A DNA stretch of 64,000 nt from Parascedosporium putredinis. Lineage: Eukaryota; Ascomycota; Sordariomycetes; Microascales; Microascaceae. Below the pieces are notes generated by a model. The model saw nothing but the letters and a program-made list of their open reading frames with translations. It did no database searches and was not told the DNA's origin. The position numbers and the translations under genes are program-made. Each line of letters starts with the position of its first letter. Position 1 is the stretch's first letter. Below are positions 23,059 through 36,600 of the stretch, piece by piece. Location of the stretch: NCBI GenBank assembly GCA_949357655.1, contig CASHTG010000015.1, forward strand, positions 806,001 through 870,000. Direction: 5' to 3'.

Positions 23059-24583
23059 ATGAGCGAAACCGGGAATAAGAAGCGCCTCCCCTTCAAGCCC
23101 ACGGCTCTTAGGAAGGCCGCCTCGCCAGAGCCGACGGAGAAGGCTGGTGGCGAGGATGACGATCTCGCGCTCTTCAAGCGGTCGCGCGAGATGCGGTCTG
23201 TGGTAGCAAAGGAGGCGGAGCGCCGCGCGCAAAGGGAAAAAGCGGAACGTGATATGCGACGGCGGCGTCGACCGGAAACAGACGAGGAGGATGCGGATCA
23301 AGGGTCCGATCCTGACGTGCGGTCTCCGGGCTCATCGCAGAAGAAGCGGAGGACTTCTGGGGTATCGGAGCGGGATGAAAAGCTAACTATGTACGGATTG
23401 AACTCGAATTGGAGTTCCTCCCCCTCCCGCCTTCCCTCCCACTGCGCTCTTTCGCAGATAACCTCTCTCTCCCACTCTCGCGAGCGCGCTAACCTCGTTC
23501 TCTCAAATGTAGACATTCGCCCTCCCCAGGCGCGAGGCAATTCCAGCGTAACCCGAGCGGAGTATCCCAAGTTGCGACCGACGTCTCCTCGGGCTCCTTT
23601 ACGATGAGCGGGGAGGTCCTGAGCGCGCCGAGTACACAAGCGATTCCCGATATCCTACCAGCGGGCGCGAGCGCGAGCCCCACAGGCCCCTTAACCTCTA
23701 CAACGAGGATCCTTCCTGATAAAAATGACGACGACGACGATCTCGTGATATTGAGTTCTTCTCCTCAACGCCCCACCAAGGTGGAAGAGGAGGACCTGTC
23801 TATAACCGGGGACCACGTGCAGTCGTCGTTCCATGACGAGGAGGACGACCCTGAGCTGCAAAAATACGTTCAGGATGCGCAGGAGCGCAAGCGCCGACTC
23901 GAGGAAGAGCAGCAGCTGGAGCAGGCGGGCATCAAAAAGAACTTTACGGTCGAGGTCATATCCACCATACCAAACACACACTTGGCGGGGCCCTGCTTGT
24001 TTAAGCATTTTGCCGACGACCCCCTCAAGCAGGTGCGGGAGACGTGGTGCGCCGTCATGCAAATGCACCGGGTCGACATCAACGCCAGCGACGTGTTCCT
24101 CACGTGGCGGGGAACCGCCTCTACAACACCACGACCCTGCAAGGGCTCAACATCTCGGTGCTGGGCAACAACCTTCTCTACTCTCCCAAGGGGAACCGCG
24201 AAGGGTTCAGCGACGACCGGAAACGGGTCGTGCTGGAGGCCTGGACGGAGGAGCTGTTTGACGAGCACCAGCAGGAGAAGGAGCGCGAGCGCCAGCGGCT
24301 CCTCGGGGAGCTCGACGACGAAGAGGAGGACGCCGCCCCTGCGCCGGAGCCGGAAGAGCGGATCAAGGTGACGATGAGGCCGAAGCAGGGCGAGTCTGTC
24401 AAGGTGTCTGTGACGGCTTCGTCGTCGGTGTCGGCGTTGATAGAGAAGTTTAGGGCCAAGAGGCACATACCAGTCGAGGTCAAGATCTCTATTCACTTTG
24501 ACGGCGAGACTTTAGGGGAACAGATGACCTTGGAGGATGCTGATATTGGTGATGAAGACCAGGTGGAAGTGCACATGGGATGA
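23059..24583 (+). CDS. Rad60/Esc2-like protein with SUMO-like domains
   Basis: Rad60, Esc2 and NIP45 proteins carry C-terminal SUMO-like domains and act with Smc5/6 and the SUMO pathway in recombination repair. Exon 1 is 23059-23390, exon 2 is 23513-24583, with a 122-bp GTACGG...TAG intron and GCTAAC branch site; about 467 residues. The N-terminal half is disordered and charged (KKRLPFKPTALRK, RRRRRPETDEED), with an acidic DDDDDLVILSSSP stretch that resembles a SUMO-interacting motif. A first ubiquitin-like region runs from KNFTVEVISTIP to LNISVLG, and the second, clearer one from ERIKVTMRPKQG to the C-terminus (DGETLGEQMTLEDADIGDED). It ends without a Gly-Gly for conjugation. One missing G at 24108-24113 shifts the frame inside the first domain. 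Confidence 0.85.
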
Positions 24584-27500
24584 AGCGGCTACACTATCCG
24601 TCCTAAACACTTTCCCCTTACGTTTCCTCTTTCCGTTCTTCATGTCCTTCCTCCTTTCTCTTTACGCTGCTTTCCCCTCTTTCCTATTTCCCTTCTAAGG
24701 GTTTATATCCCAACCATGACGGCCCAGCGAGGAGGAGGGATGTTGATGATTCAGTGGATGCTGTTTGCTGTTTGTACATGAGTCTCGCTTTATGACAAAA
24801 GACCTAAGATACCCCGCCCAGTATACAAGAAGTTAATGCGTCCTCCGAGTCCCTCACCTTTTAACCTACGAGACCTGCTCCTCATAAGAGGTCGACAACT
24901 CAGAGTCAACCAACCTCTAACGTGGATGTGGATATGTAGGGCATGGTGTGTATGTGTGTATGGGCGGACCTGTCTGCCAGCTGTTCACCGGCTCCTAGTT
25001 GCTTCCTTGTCGTGGGCTTTGAGTCAACAAGGTACGCTACGCATCCTTCGCCGTCGATCACGGTGTCAGTGTCCATGCAAACCGAGTCGCTTCCGGTTAG
25101 GGAAGATCAAGTCTGAGGGTTGCAGGACAAGAGGGAAAGTGTGGTGTGATGAGGGAAAAGGAGAGCGCTACGAGCCTGGTCCTTGCGTCGGATCATGAGG
25201 AAGCATCCACCGTCCCATCCCTCGTTGATGCTTGAGCTGAGTCTTGTCATCCGCCTATTACCAGTGCGTTGGGAAAGCCGCCGCTCGAGCTTGATGCCAC
25301 CATCCATCACCAAAGAGAGAAATCCATTTACGGATAGACAAGTAGCGCGAGCCGTTATGCGAGGAAGCGATAATATTGATTCACGGATTCATGGGTGGCG
25401 CTGGGTTGCCTGTCGCCCCTGCCTGCCGATGCCATGCGCTCTGAGGGGGAAACACGGATGCTTCGGCTCTCCGTAAGAATAATGATACCCTCTCTTCCCT
25501 CCCCTTTTGGGGCCAGAGGACGATAGGGGATAATAATACGAACTACAACAAGGTCGGCGGTTGCTGGGCACTCGCCACCATTCCTTTACTTGTAGAAAAA
25601 GCCCATCTTTTTCAGCAAAACCTAAGCCATTACCTCGGTACAGGCAAGACACTCCTTCCTAAAGAGTTTAAAGTGCCTCGTGTCCGTGATCAAGCGCCTG
25701 GTCAGCCCCGTCCTTGCCGCCTCGATAAGATGACCTTGAAGATCGTGGAGAAGATGGTGTGGGTGACTTCGCGCCCATTAAGATGGGCACGGTGCACACC
25801 GCGCTTTTATCTTGATCCACAAGGCTTGGCCATTTCACTCCAGGTTGAGCGAGCGCCAAAAGGCTGGAGTGGGAGGGGACAAGACGTCTGGCTCATCGGA
25901 CGAGGAACTAGGATATTCCTGTGAGAAAGGGGAGGTTTGGAGAGGTGGGGTTCCGCACAGCTGAGAGGAAAGGAGGCTGTGGCTCTTGCTTTGGGAATGG
26001 TGGGTTGTCAAGGAGGGAGGGGGGCAAAGGAGAGAGATGAGATGAGATTAAAGATAGCCATTCTGGGCTTGGCCTAGGAACTGGCCAGTGCATGCCAACT
26101 GTCGGATTTTCGCTCGTGCATGATATCCTCATTTCACTCGCAGTGGTTTGTGTCTAATGATCTTGATCCTTCGATTGTGTGTATCAGTCACTGGAGCTGG
26201 CACTCTCGGTAGCGATAGTGACCGTTGATGCTACTGGGATGGTTTTAGGGCCTTGTTTGGCTTGCGTACGTACGCCTGCTCACAGCGGAATTGTGTCCAA
26301 AGTTGATGAAGGGGAAGCTAACCGTTTGCCAATACCGACCACTTGCAACGCGTTAGTCCGAATGGGGGCTCCAAGAGGTTGTTCACAATCTCAGCCAAAG
26401 TTCTCTCGCTCCCTCGCTCTGTGGTTCTTCGCCTTCACTTGATCAGTCTGGTGGTATTATGGGTATGATTATTGGCCGCGCAGAGACAGATAGGCTGGGG
26501 CTGCATACTTTTCTCCCCCAAAGCTACTACTGCATGTCATTTAAACCTGTGGAGTGGCCACTCCTTATGCAGGATGTGCTGCCGACGACATCAATCAAGA
26601 ACGCCGTGTAAGATCTATCACTTCGTCCATGAATGTACTGCCAAAGCGGGAGACGGCACAAAGACACAAGTAACAAGTTTATGGCAGCACCCTCCTCCGG
26701 ATGCGCCCGCCAATGAGGGAAGATCGCCTTCGCCTCTGGCCGTCTCTCGACAAGCTCTCAGGCCTTCTCGTTCCATGGGTTTTCCTGGTCTCAGTTTCGT
26801 TCTTTTTGTTTCACAGGGGCGATTGACACGGCTTGTACCCGCCGCAAGGGTTTTTTCTTTCTCGGTCGGTGGCAGGTGTTTCGGAGAGATGCACAATGCA
26901 CCTTGGCACACCCACCTGGCCCGATCGACCAGAACTTTGAATTTTGTACCTGCCTGGCCCCTCCATGACGACAAGCCTACTTATTTTGACATGTATCTTC
27001 TGGGGCATGGACGTGTGAAGTAAAACAGAAAAACAAAGTTCTGGTCAAGGTGACGCTGAACAAAGTTCCGGTAAGAGGGGGAAAAGGCAAAGAGAGTGTG
27101 CAAGGGATGAGCCCTCGGCCATGAGGGAACCACGACCAAAGACGATATTCCTCGGGATCTAAGTTGAGATCGTCATTGTGCTTGCTCCAGAGATAGATTC
27201 TTGTCTTGTGTGAACACTATTATCGAGTCCAGCAGCCTTTCCCCATTGTTCATTCCCTTCTGCCATTGGCCCACCAACATGGAACTATTCTCCCTGCCGG
27301 TTACCACAGGGAACAGCCCTCGAAATCGCTGCCCGTCCATTCGGGGTTCTGTTACCAATCTGTTCCCTGGCTGTCATCCGTGCTGTTTCTGATGCGGATA
27401 GTGTGCCTGGACATTTGTACCCGAACGGTCAATCAGGGTTGAGGTCATTACCAACACCGGATAACACTGGATTGCAAAGAATTCCTTTCAGTGTAGTCAA

Positions 27501-28180
27501 GGTCTGCATGTGCTTCTATTGCACTACCCTAGTGTGGGCTTACAAGAAAGTAGTACGGATAGCTGCACGAGGGGAGAATAAACATGAGCGATTGTCCTAC
27601 GGATTGTCCTTTCTTTTGCATTTACCGCAAGCATCTCGTCAGCGCCGCGAGACGCCGACATGACAAGCCAGCATGTACGACAAGTACTTGTATTATATGC
27701 AAGGACCGTTCTTGGGCGGTAAGCCTCCACGACTCAGAGACCCGAACCTCCACATCGAGCGCTTGACCCCCTGGAGCGGCCAAGGGATCGTGCATGAGGA
27801 GTTGGCGCCCACCAACCAAGTCTCCTTCCAATTGATCAGTCTTCGACTTCAAGCGCTGCCACCATTGGAGGTGTAATAAAACAATGAAAGAGGATAAATA
27901 TGCAAAGGCGCTTGGAACTAGGCGATAGTGGCGGACCAGACGCCACCTGACCCGTCCCGGATTATCCATCGAGTGGACTAGGCTGGCTGACTGAACGGAC
28001 GGGTGGTTGAAGAAATGGATGAGTGAACATGAAATCTTGATGGTCAAAGGTAGCGTGCTGCACTAGCTTTCTCAGGTTGCAGTGGACCTCCTGAGGATGG
28101 GACCTCTTAGGTGACTTTCAAGCACCCTCTCTGCTCTTGCTCATTTTACTCTTCCGCAACCAGCTAGGCGCCATTATTTT

Positions 28181-28223
28181 CTGTGTGTGCTGTGTGTGCT
28201 GTTCCCTGTGTGTGTTGTGTGCG
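28181..28223. repeat. GT-rich imperfect repeat
   Basis: Imperfect copies of CTGTGTGTG in gene-free DNA. Confidence 0.75.
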
Positions 28224-28673
28224 CAGGTGGTGCGAACGGAGCATTTGTCCGTTTTCGGAACATTGACCCTGAGAACTTTGGGGGTGCCAGTGCCAGCACA
28301 GGCTCTTAGACAAAATCCGCCCCCAATCCCGGTGCCAGGTGCAACAAGTTTGCTTCTTCCAAGCCGTTGATGGTTCAATGTCTTGTCAAATTTCGATTAA
28401 GTGATTTCACCGCCTGGCAGGCTGGCTGGTTCCATCTATCCCTCAGGTTAGGTGGCGGCACATCGGAATTGATCAATTGGTTCTGCCTGCCTTGTGAAGA
28501 GCCCCTTTTTCTAGTGCTCTCCATCTCAAGCTACCTGTACTTTAGCACGAACCCCACGCAATTTGGCTGCTGTTTGATGATTTCGGCAAGAATGCTGCAA
28601 CTTCCCAAGGCTTTGAGATAATCTTGGAAAATACCGTTTCTTTCCACATTCTTGAGAGATAACATGGTTCTAT

Positions 28674-28694
28674 TGCTTGTACGAAGTACAAGCA
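28674..28694. repeat. Perfect inverted repeat, 9-bp arms and 3-base loop
   Basis: TGCTTGTAC and GTACAAGCA flank the loop GAA. It lies in the gene-free spacer with no associated frame; function unknown. Confidence 0.8.
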
Positions 28695-29597
28695 TGCACT
28701 CCGTCGACTGGAGTGTTATATCAAGCGTGTTAATGCAATCCGAACTCCCTGCCTCCAAAGCCTTGCGGATTTGATGTTGTTGTTAGAATCCCTGGAGGTA
28801 CCCAAGTACACTCTCCACAGTGACAGAAGCAAGGTCAAGGTCAAGGCCAAGGGTTGGGGTTGGGGAGGGAAAAGCAATATGAGCACTCAAAAGAGCACAA
28901 ACCACACAACTTGAAGTCACTCTCCACGCACCACGCAAGCTCTCTCGCAAGGGCCCGTCCCCACATCATCAACAAAGGGCCTTTAAGGGGGAGGCAGGAG
29001 CAGGGCACAACAGTAATATCGACTGAACCCCCAACCTCCGAACCCCTTCTCCATCCATGGATGGCCCATGCCCCTCCTCCACCGTTCACAGACCCTTCCT
29101 CTCGGGCACCCGCTGGCCAATGACAGAAGTGCACTAACGCAAGGGACGAGGGCCAACCGCACGCACCCCACCCACTGTGTCTCCTGCTCCTTCCTTGCCC
29201 TTGTCCCAGTGAAGTTCCCCCTGCCACTGCAGAGGCGAATGGGGGTTGTCCCTGTTCGGAAGGGGGCCCCACTTGATCTTGACTGGTCGAGGGGTTCAAA
29301 TGTTCTTTGTTGGCTCGAGCCGCCCTCCTTTCACCCAAAATGAGCGGTGCAACGGTGGGATCCCCTATCCAGCCACTCATCGTATCCGACCTTGTCCGGG
29401 CTCCAATCGGTCATACCAAACCTAATCTATCCCTAATACCTCTTTTTCGTCTAAACATCGACATTGGAGAAAAAAGGAAATGGCCATCTTCCCTCCTTCG
29501 CGAATGACATTGACAAAGTTGGCCTAGATCTTGCCGTTACGGTCACGCTCGCCGAAAAACAAAAAAGGAAATATGATAAGCGAAGCACACCTCCATC

Positions 29598-32500
29598 ATG
29601 GCGTCTTATAATGAACACGACTACTACGACCTTGACTCCGACGTAGAGGTACGGTCCGAGTCAACCTCTGCTCAAGCCTTGCATCTCCTCCATCACCGAC
29701 AGGCCTCTGACACTCGGTATGCTTCATCTGAAGTGTCCCAGCGCCAGGTCTCACCTTACACTAGTCTTTCTCCTCTCCCTCCCCCTCCTCCTCTTCCTGC
29801 TCCTGCTCCTCCCACTTCTGGTACTACGATTCATCCCACCACAAGCACGGCCGCAAACTTTACTGCCGCCCTCAATATCGCCGCCGGGCCCTCTCCTTCT
29901 GCGCCGAAGACGACTACCGAAGCCTTCGCACCCCCTTCCGCGGCCTTCCCGTCCGATCACAACAACCTGAGCTTCCTCCCCAACACCATCCACTCGGGTC
30001 TGGCTAGTCAGAGGTCCACGAGGTCCAACACCCTCTCCTCCGACTATAATCCTAACCAAGTTATCAAGAGGAAACCGCTCTCTGCCACCGCTTCCGCCCT
30101 CGCCGTGCGCTACTCCAGCTCAACCTCAAACCCTCTCACCTCGCATACAAACTCCCCGACCACCTCGCAGGACCCGAGGTCGTCACCTGGCGCACTGGCG
30201 TACCAACCCTCTCACTCCCGTGAGACGTCGGTCTACTCGACTTCCTCCTACGCCTTTAGCGAAGTGTACGTTTTTCCAAGTTTTCTTCTTGTAGATTGTT
30301 TCTTTTGTCCCTTGCCCTCGCTGCCTGTCCCCTTTCCCGTGTATTGTAATACTCGTTTCCTGGGTCGTTGGGAATAGACTTTCTGTATATCTCCCTGATC
30401 TCCCACCTGCCACCCACCCTAGCCTGGCACACCTACCCAAGCACCCCTTTCCCTCCCAAACAAGGCTTGCTTCAGAAGAAACAATGCCTTAGAACGGTGG
30501 AGGAAGACGTGGTGAGAACCTGTTCCTTGGTTTTGTCGCATACATGATCTGTGGTAGATCACGGCCGCTAACGGTAACGCACCCAGTAGATCTCCCACGA
30601 GTTACCCGGCTCTGTCTTCTACCCACTCTGCCCAGGTCGCCCAAGAGCCTGCTACAAGTCCTCAAACAGCGGCGGAGCACCTCCTGCAACGCAGCCGCAA
30701 GAGCCTGACGAACGAATCACCCCATTCCAGAACCCTGGACCCACACCCCAAGGCGATCGCCGAAGAAGAGGAAGAGGAAGACAAAGAAGAAGAGGCGGAA
30801 GAAAAAGAAGACCGGAAGCGAGACGGGAAGAAACAGAGGACTACTCCGACGCCGACTCTAACGACTCCTTATACGACTCGCTTTATAATAATCTTAATGC
30901 CACTAATGATATGTCCTCTCATCCTGTCCTCACCGAGCAGCAAGCATCTTCGCCGACCTTGAGTCACGTACAGCCCGAACGCGCCCTTCAGAGGACTGAC
31001 ACCGTTACCACCACCGCAACTACCGCAACCACTACAAGCAATACTACCACCACCGAGATACAGCAAGTTCAAACCATCTCCATCATCAAAGTCGACCAAC
31101 AAACCGTCGAACGACCTACGCCTATCGACACGACACTGGCGCCCCCAAATCACCCATCTCACCAGCCTTTGCTAAGCTAGGAAACTTGTTCTCGTGGACA
31201 GCTCCTTCGCCGTCCAACAGCGAGTTTTCTTCCATCCCTTCCCCTATATCTTCACCCAGACGGCCGACGACCATCGTGACCGATGCTTCGTCTCTCCCGT
31301 CAGCGCGCACAGATCCCACCAACGAAAAACCACTGCCAGATGTGCCACAAATACGACACTCCAACGCTATTACCTATTGCGAAACATCACTACAGACCCC
31401 ACCTTGCATCGCTTCTCCGTCGCCGGCGGCTGAGATCGAAGAGATGGAGGATGAGCTAAAAGCCATCAGCGCCGAATTGGCTGCGTCCATTCGGCGCGAG
31501 ATGGACCTAGAGGACGTGGTTGACCGGCTTCAGTCCGAGGTCAACAACCCCCAAGCGCCCGGGAAGCGCACGAGCGATTACTATTCGGACTCGGGTATTA
31601 GCTCAGCCAAGTTTAGCGAGTTCGACCAGACCCGAGAAGAAGTCGAAAGGGTCCAGCGAAAGTCTGACCAAGAAAAGGCCCAGCTGCGCCTTGAATTAAC
31701 AACCAAGCTCCAAGATGAGCGGGATAAGAGGAAGGTCCTGGACCAGCAGATCCGGGAGCTGTCCGACAAGGCTTCGCAGATGGACGCCGCGCGGGTGAAG
31801 AGCCTGGATGCGAGCGGTCGCCTACGAGACCTGGAAGACACCTGCGAGGACCTGCGGAGGAAGCTGGCCGAGGAGCGCCAAACGAAGACGAACTTTGAAG
31901 AGCTCCTGGGGGCTCTCAAGAACGAGCTTCAGACGGCAGCCAACGAGCGCGACAACCTCAGGGACGAGGTGATTCCGCAACTCCGTTCACAGGTGGAGGG
32001 GCTCGAGGCGGAGGCGGCCGATCAGACCAATTTTGCCTACGAAACGACCAAGATGCAGCAGGATTTGGAGACGCTCCGGCTCGAGAACATGAACCTGCGA
32101 AAGTCCAAGGAGGACATTGAAGCTCGCGCAACGCGGGCCTCGATGACGCTTACGCGGTCCAACTCGGTATCGCAGGCGAAACCCTTCAAGCTCCAGCAAG
32201 CACCGCCTGGCCTCCATCGGTCCAACACGACAAAGAAGTTGGAGTCTAAGGAAGCTTTGGGGGAGCGGCTCAAGGATGTGGAGGCGCAGAGGGATGCTCT
32301 ACACAACGCACTCAAGAGTCTGCTCGAACGCCAGGAGCACCAAAACCGCGAAAACGAGAAGAAGATCAAGTTTCTCGAGGGAGAGCGCGAGCGCCTGCTC
32401 CAGGAGTCGCCGCAGAAGGCCGGATACGAGAAGGATATTGCCAATCTCCGCGCCGAGGTATCGGTGCTCCGCCGGCGAGCGGAGGACGCCATCGACCAAA

Positions 32501-33620
32501 AGTGGCGGATCGAGAAGGGCTTGATCAGCCTCAAGTTTGACCTGGACCGCGCGGAGGAGGAGATGGCCTCGCTCCGGCCCTCCTGGCGGCCAACGATATT
32601 CTTATCCCACCCATTGAGAACTACAGGTCCAGCGGGTCCAGCAACCTAAGCAGCTCAAGCGGAGGTTCGGCGGGCCTGGTCACATCGGAGACGCTTGAGC
32701 GTGCGTACAAGGAACTTCAAGCCAGCTACCAGGAGTCTCTCGAGCGCATCAAGAGGCTCGAGGCTGAAGGCAGCCTTAATGTCTCGGACGAGAAGACGCA
32801 ACTCGCGCTCCGGCGGCTCGAGATGTCGCTGGAGTCGGCCGTCTCGGAGCGAGACATGGCGCGCGACGAGGTGGCGACGATTGCGGCACAGGCCAAGGCG
32901 CTGGCAGCAAGTGAAGCCTCGCGCCTCGAGCAGGAGCGCGGCCTTTCGGACGAGCTCAGCGAGTCGGCACAGCGAGTGGAGCAGCTCGCGGGCCAAGTGC
33001 AGGCGCAACTCAAGGCAAACGCAGACCTTCGACAGCGACTCTCGGAGGCGGTCTCCCGGGGAGAAGAGGACCGAACCTCCAACACGGAGCGGGTGACGCG
33101 TCTCCAGAACCGGCTCAAGTTGCTGGAGGAGCAACTCGTAGCGGCTCAGACAGCATCGGAAGACCGTGTAGCGCGGCACGAGGCGGAGATCTCGTCGATT
33201 AAAGAGGCGCATAACACACAGCTGCGCCGCATGGCGTCATCGCCGCTCGCGAGTCCCAACCCTCTTCGGTCTCCGGCTCTCCGGCCATCGTCGAGGGCGC
33301 TTCTTAGCCCGCTCCCGTCACCCATGTTCCCGCGGTCGCCGCGACAGCCGCCCACCAAGACGCTCGAGGATGAGGCCGAGGTGGCCAGACTCCGGGACCG
33401 CGTAGCGGAGCTGGAGATGGCGGTGGCTGAGTCTGACCGAGACATGCAAGACGTGGTGGCCAAGATGAGCTCGGCGCAAATGGAGGTGATGACACTCCAA
33501 GAAGAGAGGGACCAGGCAGTCCGGCAGAGCAAGAAGCTCCAGCAGCAATTGGACGAGGAGAAGGTGAAGCAGTTTGAAGATCGGTTCCGCTCGCTTGCCC
33601 GAAGCGGGACTGTTGCTTAA
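29598..33620 (+). CDS. Long coiled-coil protein of unknown function
   Basis: Exon 1 (29598-30265) codes for a disordered Ser/Pro/Thr-rich N-terminus starting MASYNEHDYYDLDSD. A GTACGT intron (30266-30377) and probably a second (30512-30557) follow. A Pro/Ser-rich region, an acidic Glu-rich stretch (about 30765-30815) and a Thr-rich stretch (about 31000-31060) then lead to a long coiled coil from about 31430 to 33600, broken by a Ser/Pro segment near 33230-33360. The frame slips near 30487 (possibly two bases), 30830 and 31140, and in the C run 32578-32580; all have the sign of missing bases. The heptad-rich C-terminal two thirds suggests a structural or trafficking role, as in fungal proteins loosely annotated as M-protein-repeat or USO1-like, but coiled coils attract such names by chance and I assign none. 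The exon 2 model is uncertain. Confidence 0.8.
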
Positions 33621-36600
33621 GTCCGCGGCGGATTGGGACTCCTCTCTCCGTCTCTACGCTTACCCCAAGCCCTCCTCCCTTCCTCGCTGCTTTTTACGTG
33701 GCCCATGAGAATCTTTTTGAAACCTTTTCACCCCCCAATTTTACCTTTTCTTGTTTCTTTTTTTTTTATTGCATTGGATCAGAACCAACAGATCTGGTCA
33801 CACGGAGTTGGACAGCATATGTGTTGTCTGGAAAAGATATCCACCTCTTCATTTTTCGCTTTCATTTACCCTAGGATGGGCAGCCCTCGGAGGCCGTTTT
33901 TCTTTTTGTACAGTTCGTTTCTTTTCTTCTTCTCAGCCCTGCACATCCCTCGCAGAGGCGTCCCTGTGGTACCGAGGTATATATCCCACGTGTATCATGG
34001 CGGGTTGTTCTAATAGTTAAACATTAACCCCTTAAAGTCTAATAGCTAGAGGACGAGGGGGATTTTGAAAGTGGAACCAAGGAAAGGACAAAGAAGCGAA
34101 GAAAGAAGGCAAGGCAATGGCAAACACAGCCAGTTGTATTACAGTTAGTTGCAGACACTAGAGCAGAGAGATGGCTAAGCTCGAAAGTGCATGTCTTGAA
34201 TACAGAATTTAAGAAGAAGCATCATTCTAGTCAACAGGAACAAGCTTTGTGACGTTGAAATCCGAATTAGCATGATGGATTAATGCACTATTATACCAAC
34301 GAGCTGCCTCTTATCTAGGCAAAAGAAGGGTGGCCTCGAGACAAGGAGTCGGTTCACAATTACGAGTGTGCAGTGAACAGATGCCGGAACTGTTGATCAC
34401 GTCCGTCGAAAAATATGGATCAATTTTGCCAACTCCTGTGGCGACCAAGCAGCAAGCTATCCCAGCAGCCTCTTTGCCTCTGTTGATAGTGGATGGATGC
34501 ACTTGATTCCATGGATCCACCTCATGTCGAATCCCCCCCACGCCGTTTCTCTCCCAGTGTCAGGGGACTTGGAAACACCCGGTTGAGGTGATTTTGTATT
34601 CCTGGGGTACTCAATCTGGTCCAAGAAAGGTGCCGATGGTGAGATTCGCTAATCTATATACATGATGGGTACTCTGCCCTGGGGAATGCCTGTTTTGGCT
34701 TAGCGGGGTTCTGCGTGGAAAGGGAAGGAGGGACTGAGGGACTGGCAAGACTGTTGACTGGGACTGTGGGCGTAGCAAGCCTTCAATGTTGCAAGCGTAG
34801 GTACAGAGGTACTGAGGTACATACGAAGTGATCCGTGAGTGGGCGGCTCTCGGAAAGCGGAACCCACTTTTGCTTATCAGCGCAGCTCGAAGATTTTAAA
34901 CGCATGTCAAGCAAATCCAGCTATCTCTCCTCGCTATCAGAGCATGGACAAGGGAGAGGGTACTTTGAACCCGGGCTGGTTGTGTGGGCACCCTGGGCCA
35001 ACAACGAAGCTACGCTTTGTACCTCGGTACAGGTTCATTGATGCTCGTTGGATTATTATTCTTCCCGGGGTCGTGTGGGTGCCACCCCGAGCCTTTATCT
35101 ATCTTTTGGAAGAGGGCAATAGACTTGACGCTGGGTCTAGAACGGAGGAGAGGGGAGCGTTTTCGCCGAACTTCTCCATCTGCCTTTTATTTTACTTGTC
35201 TTTCCCATCTAGGTCACTTTGAGGATTGTGTGCCTTCTTTCTTGTTTTTTTCTTTCTTGAAGAGGGAAGAACCATTCATCTATCCACCCCATCCGGTTTC
35301 AAAATGGACTCGTACCTTTGTTAGGCTGAGGGGAAAGAAGGGGCCGATATCATGGACCAAGACGAATGGACATAGATAAGGGATAAGGTTTAAACCCTCC
35401 CCCTGCTCATCCATCTCCCCAATCCACATCCAGGCTTGCTTGACCCGACATCGTCCACCATGGATGGCTGTGACAAGGGCCATCCCACGGCTGACCTTGG
35501 TTGGTTGATAGCCCTTTTCCCCCACCCTTTCGCACTCCTCTCCTCTCCTCTTGCCTTTGCGCTTATCGCCGCCTCGTGTGTCCTCGGCGCAGGGAGCTAC
35601 TTTGGATTAGCTGCCGGCACCCGCCGTACCGGCCTTGGGTTCCTCCCCCTCCCTTTTTTCCTTGCCTCCCACCCTCCTCTTCCCTTCCCTTGAACATTGA
35701 TGCAAGCAGCCGCGAGATAGGGATATTGGCTACTACTCCACGCCATCTTCCCACCGCCACTCCGAGCGAACCATTCCGCGTGCATGTGTGGGAGAAGCAG
35801 AAGGCAACCAACCTTTGGGCTTGGGGTCTGGTTCCCCGTCGACCCGGGTCCTCGTTAAGCCACATGAACGTCATTGCAGCTTTTAGTGCTGTGAATTCCC
35901 CGGTCCGAGTCGGGTGCGCAAAGGGGGTCTGTACTTCGTCTCTCCCCGAGTGATTGGGAAAATATGTTGAGTTTTGGAGAGGGGAAGAAGATGAGAAGAA
36001 GATGAAGAAGGGGAGAGGGGACTGTACTCTCTCGACTTGGAGGGCTTTTCTACTGCAGGAGGTGAAGAAGACCCCGGATGCAGATGGAGACAGACTATCA
36101 AGGATGAAGAATGGAAGTGTAGAATGACCATGGCAATGCATCGGTATCAACCCATGTCCCTCGAGTTAAAACCCCTCCCCTGTCTTGAATCCTTCCGTTT
36201 CCTTTCTGCTCCCTTCCCCCTGGTGCAGTTGACGGATTATGATTATCCTCGATCTGATATCAGTCCAGCCAGGGCCCTACATGACCCGATGAAGCAGCTA
36301 CACAGAGTTTAGTGTCATGGATCGCGAGCACACAAAAAGGGTAGCGTTGATCTTATTACTTACAGCCAACTAGTCTACTATCATCGTATCGTTCCCTTTT
36401 CAATCCCTGAGTCCACCTTTTCGTAATACTCCACCACCTTTTTTTTTTTTTCTTCTTCTTCGTCTGTTTCTTTTTGGTATTATCCCTTGTCCACTCTGTC
36501 CAAGGGTGGGAGGGCTGACTCTCCCCGTTTTATTCACTCTCCACGTCGCCACGCCGCCTCCTGTCCCCATTTTTAGGCCCATCTTCTTTTACATATACAT

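Larger units (their letters stand above)
24584..29597. other. 5-kb gene-free spacer
   Basis: No reading frame here has a recognisable domain. The block holds a GT/TGC-rich stretch at 28181-28223 and a perfect 9-bp-arm hairpin at 28674-28694. The last few hundred bases presumably hold the promoter of the coiled-coil gene. Confidence 0.55.
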
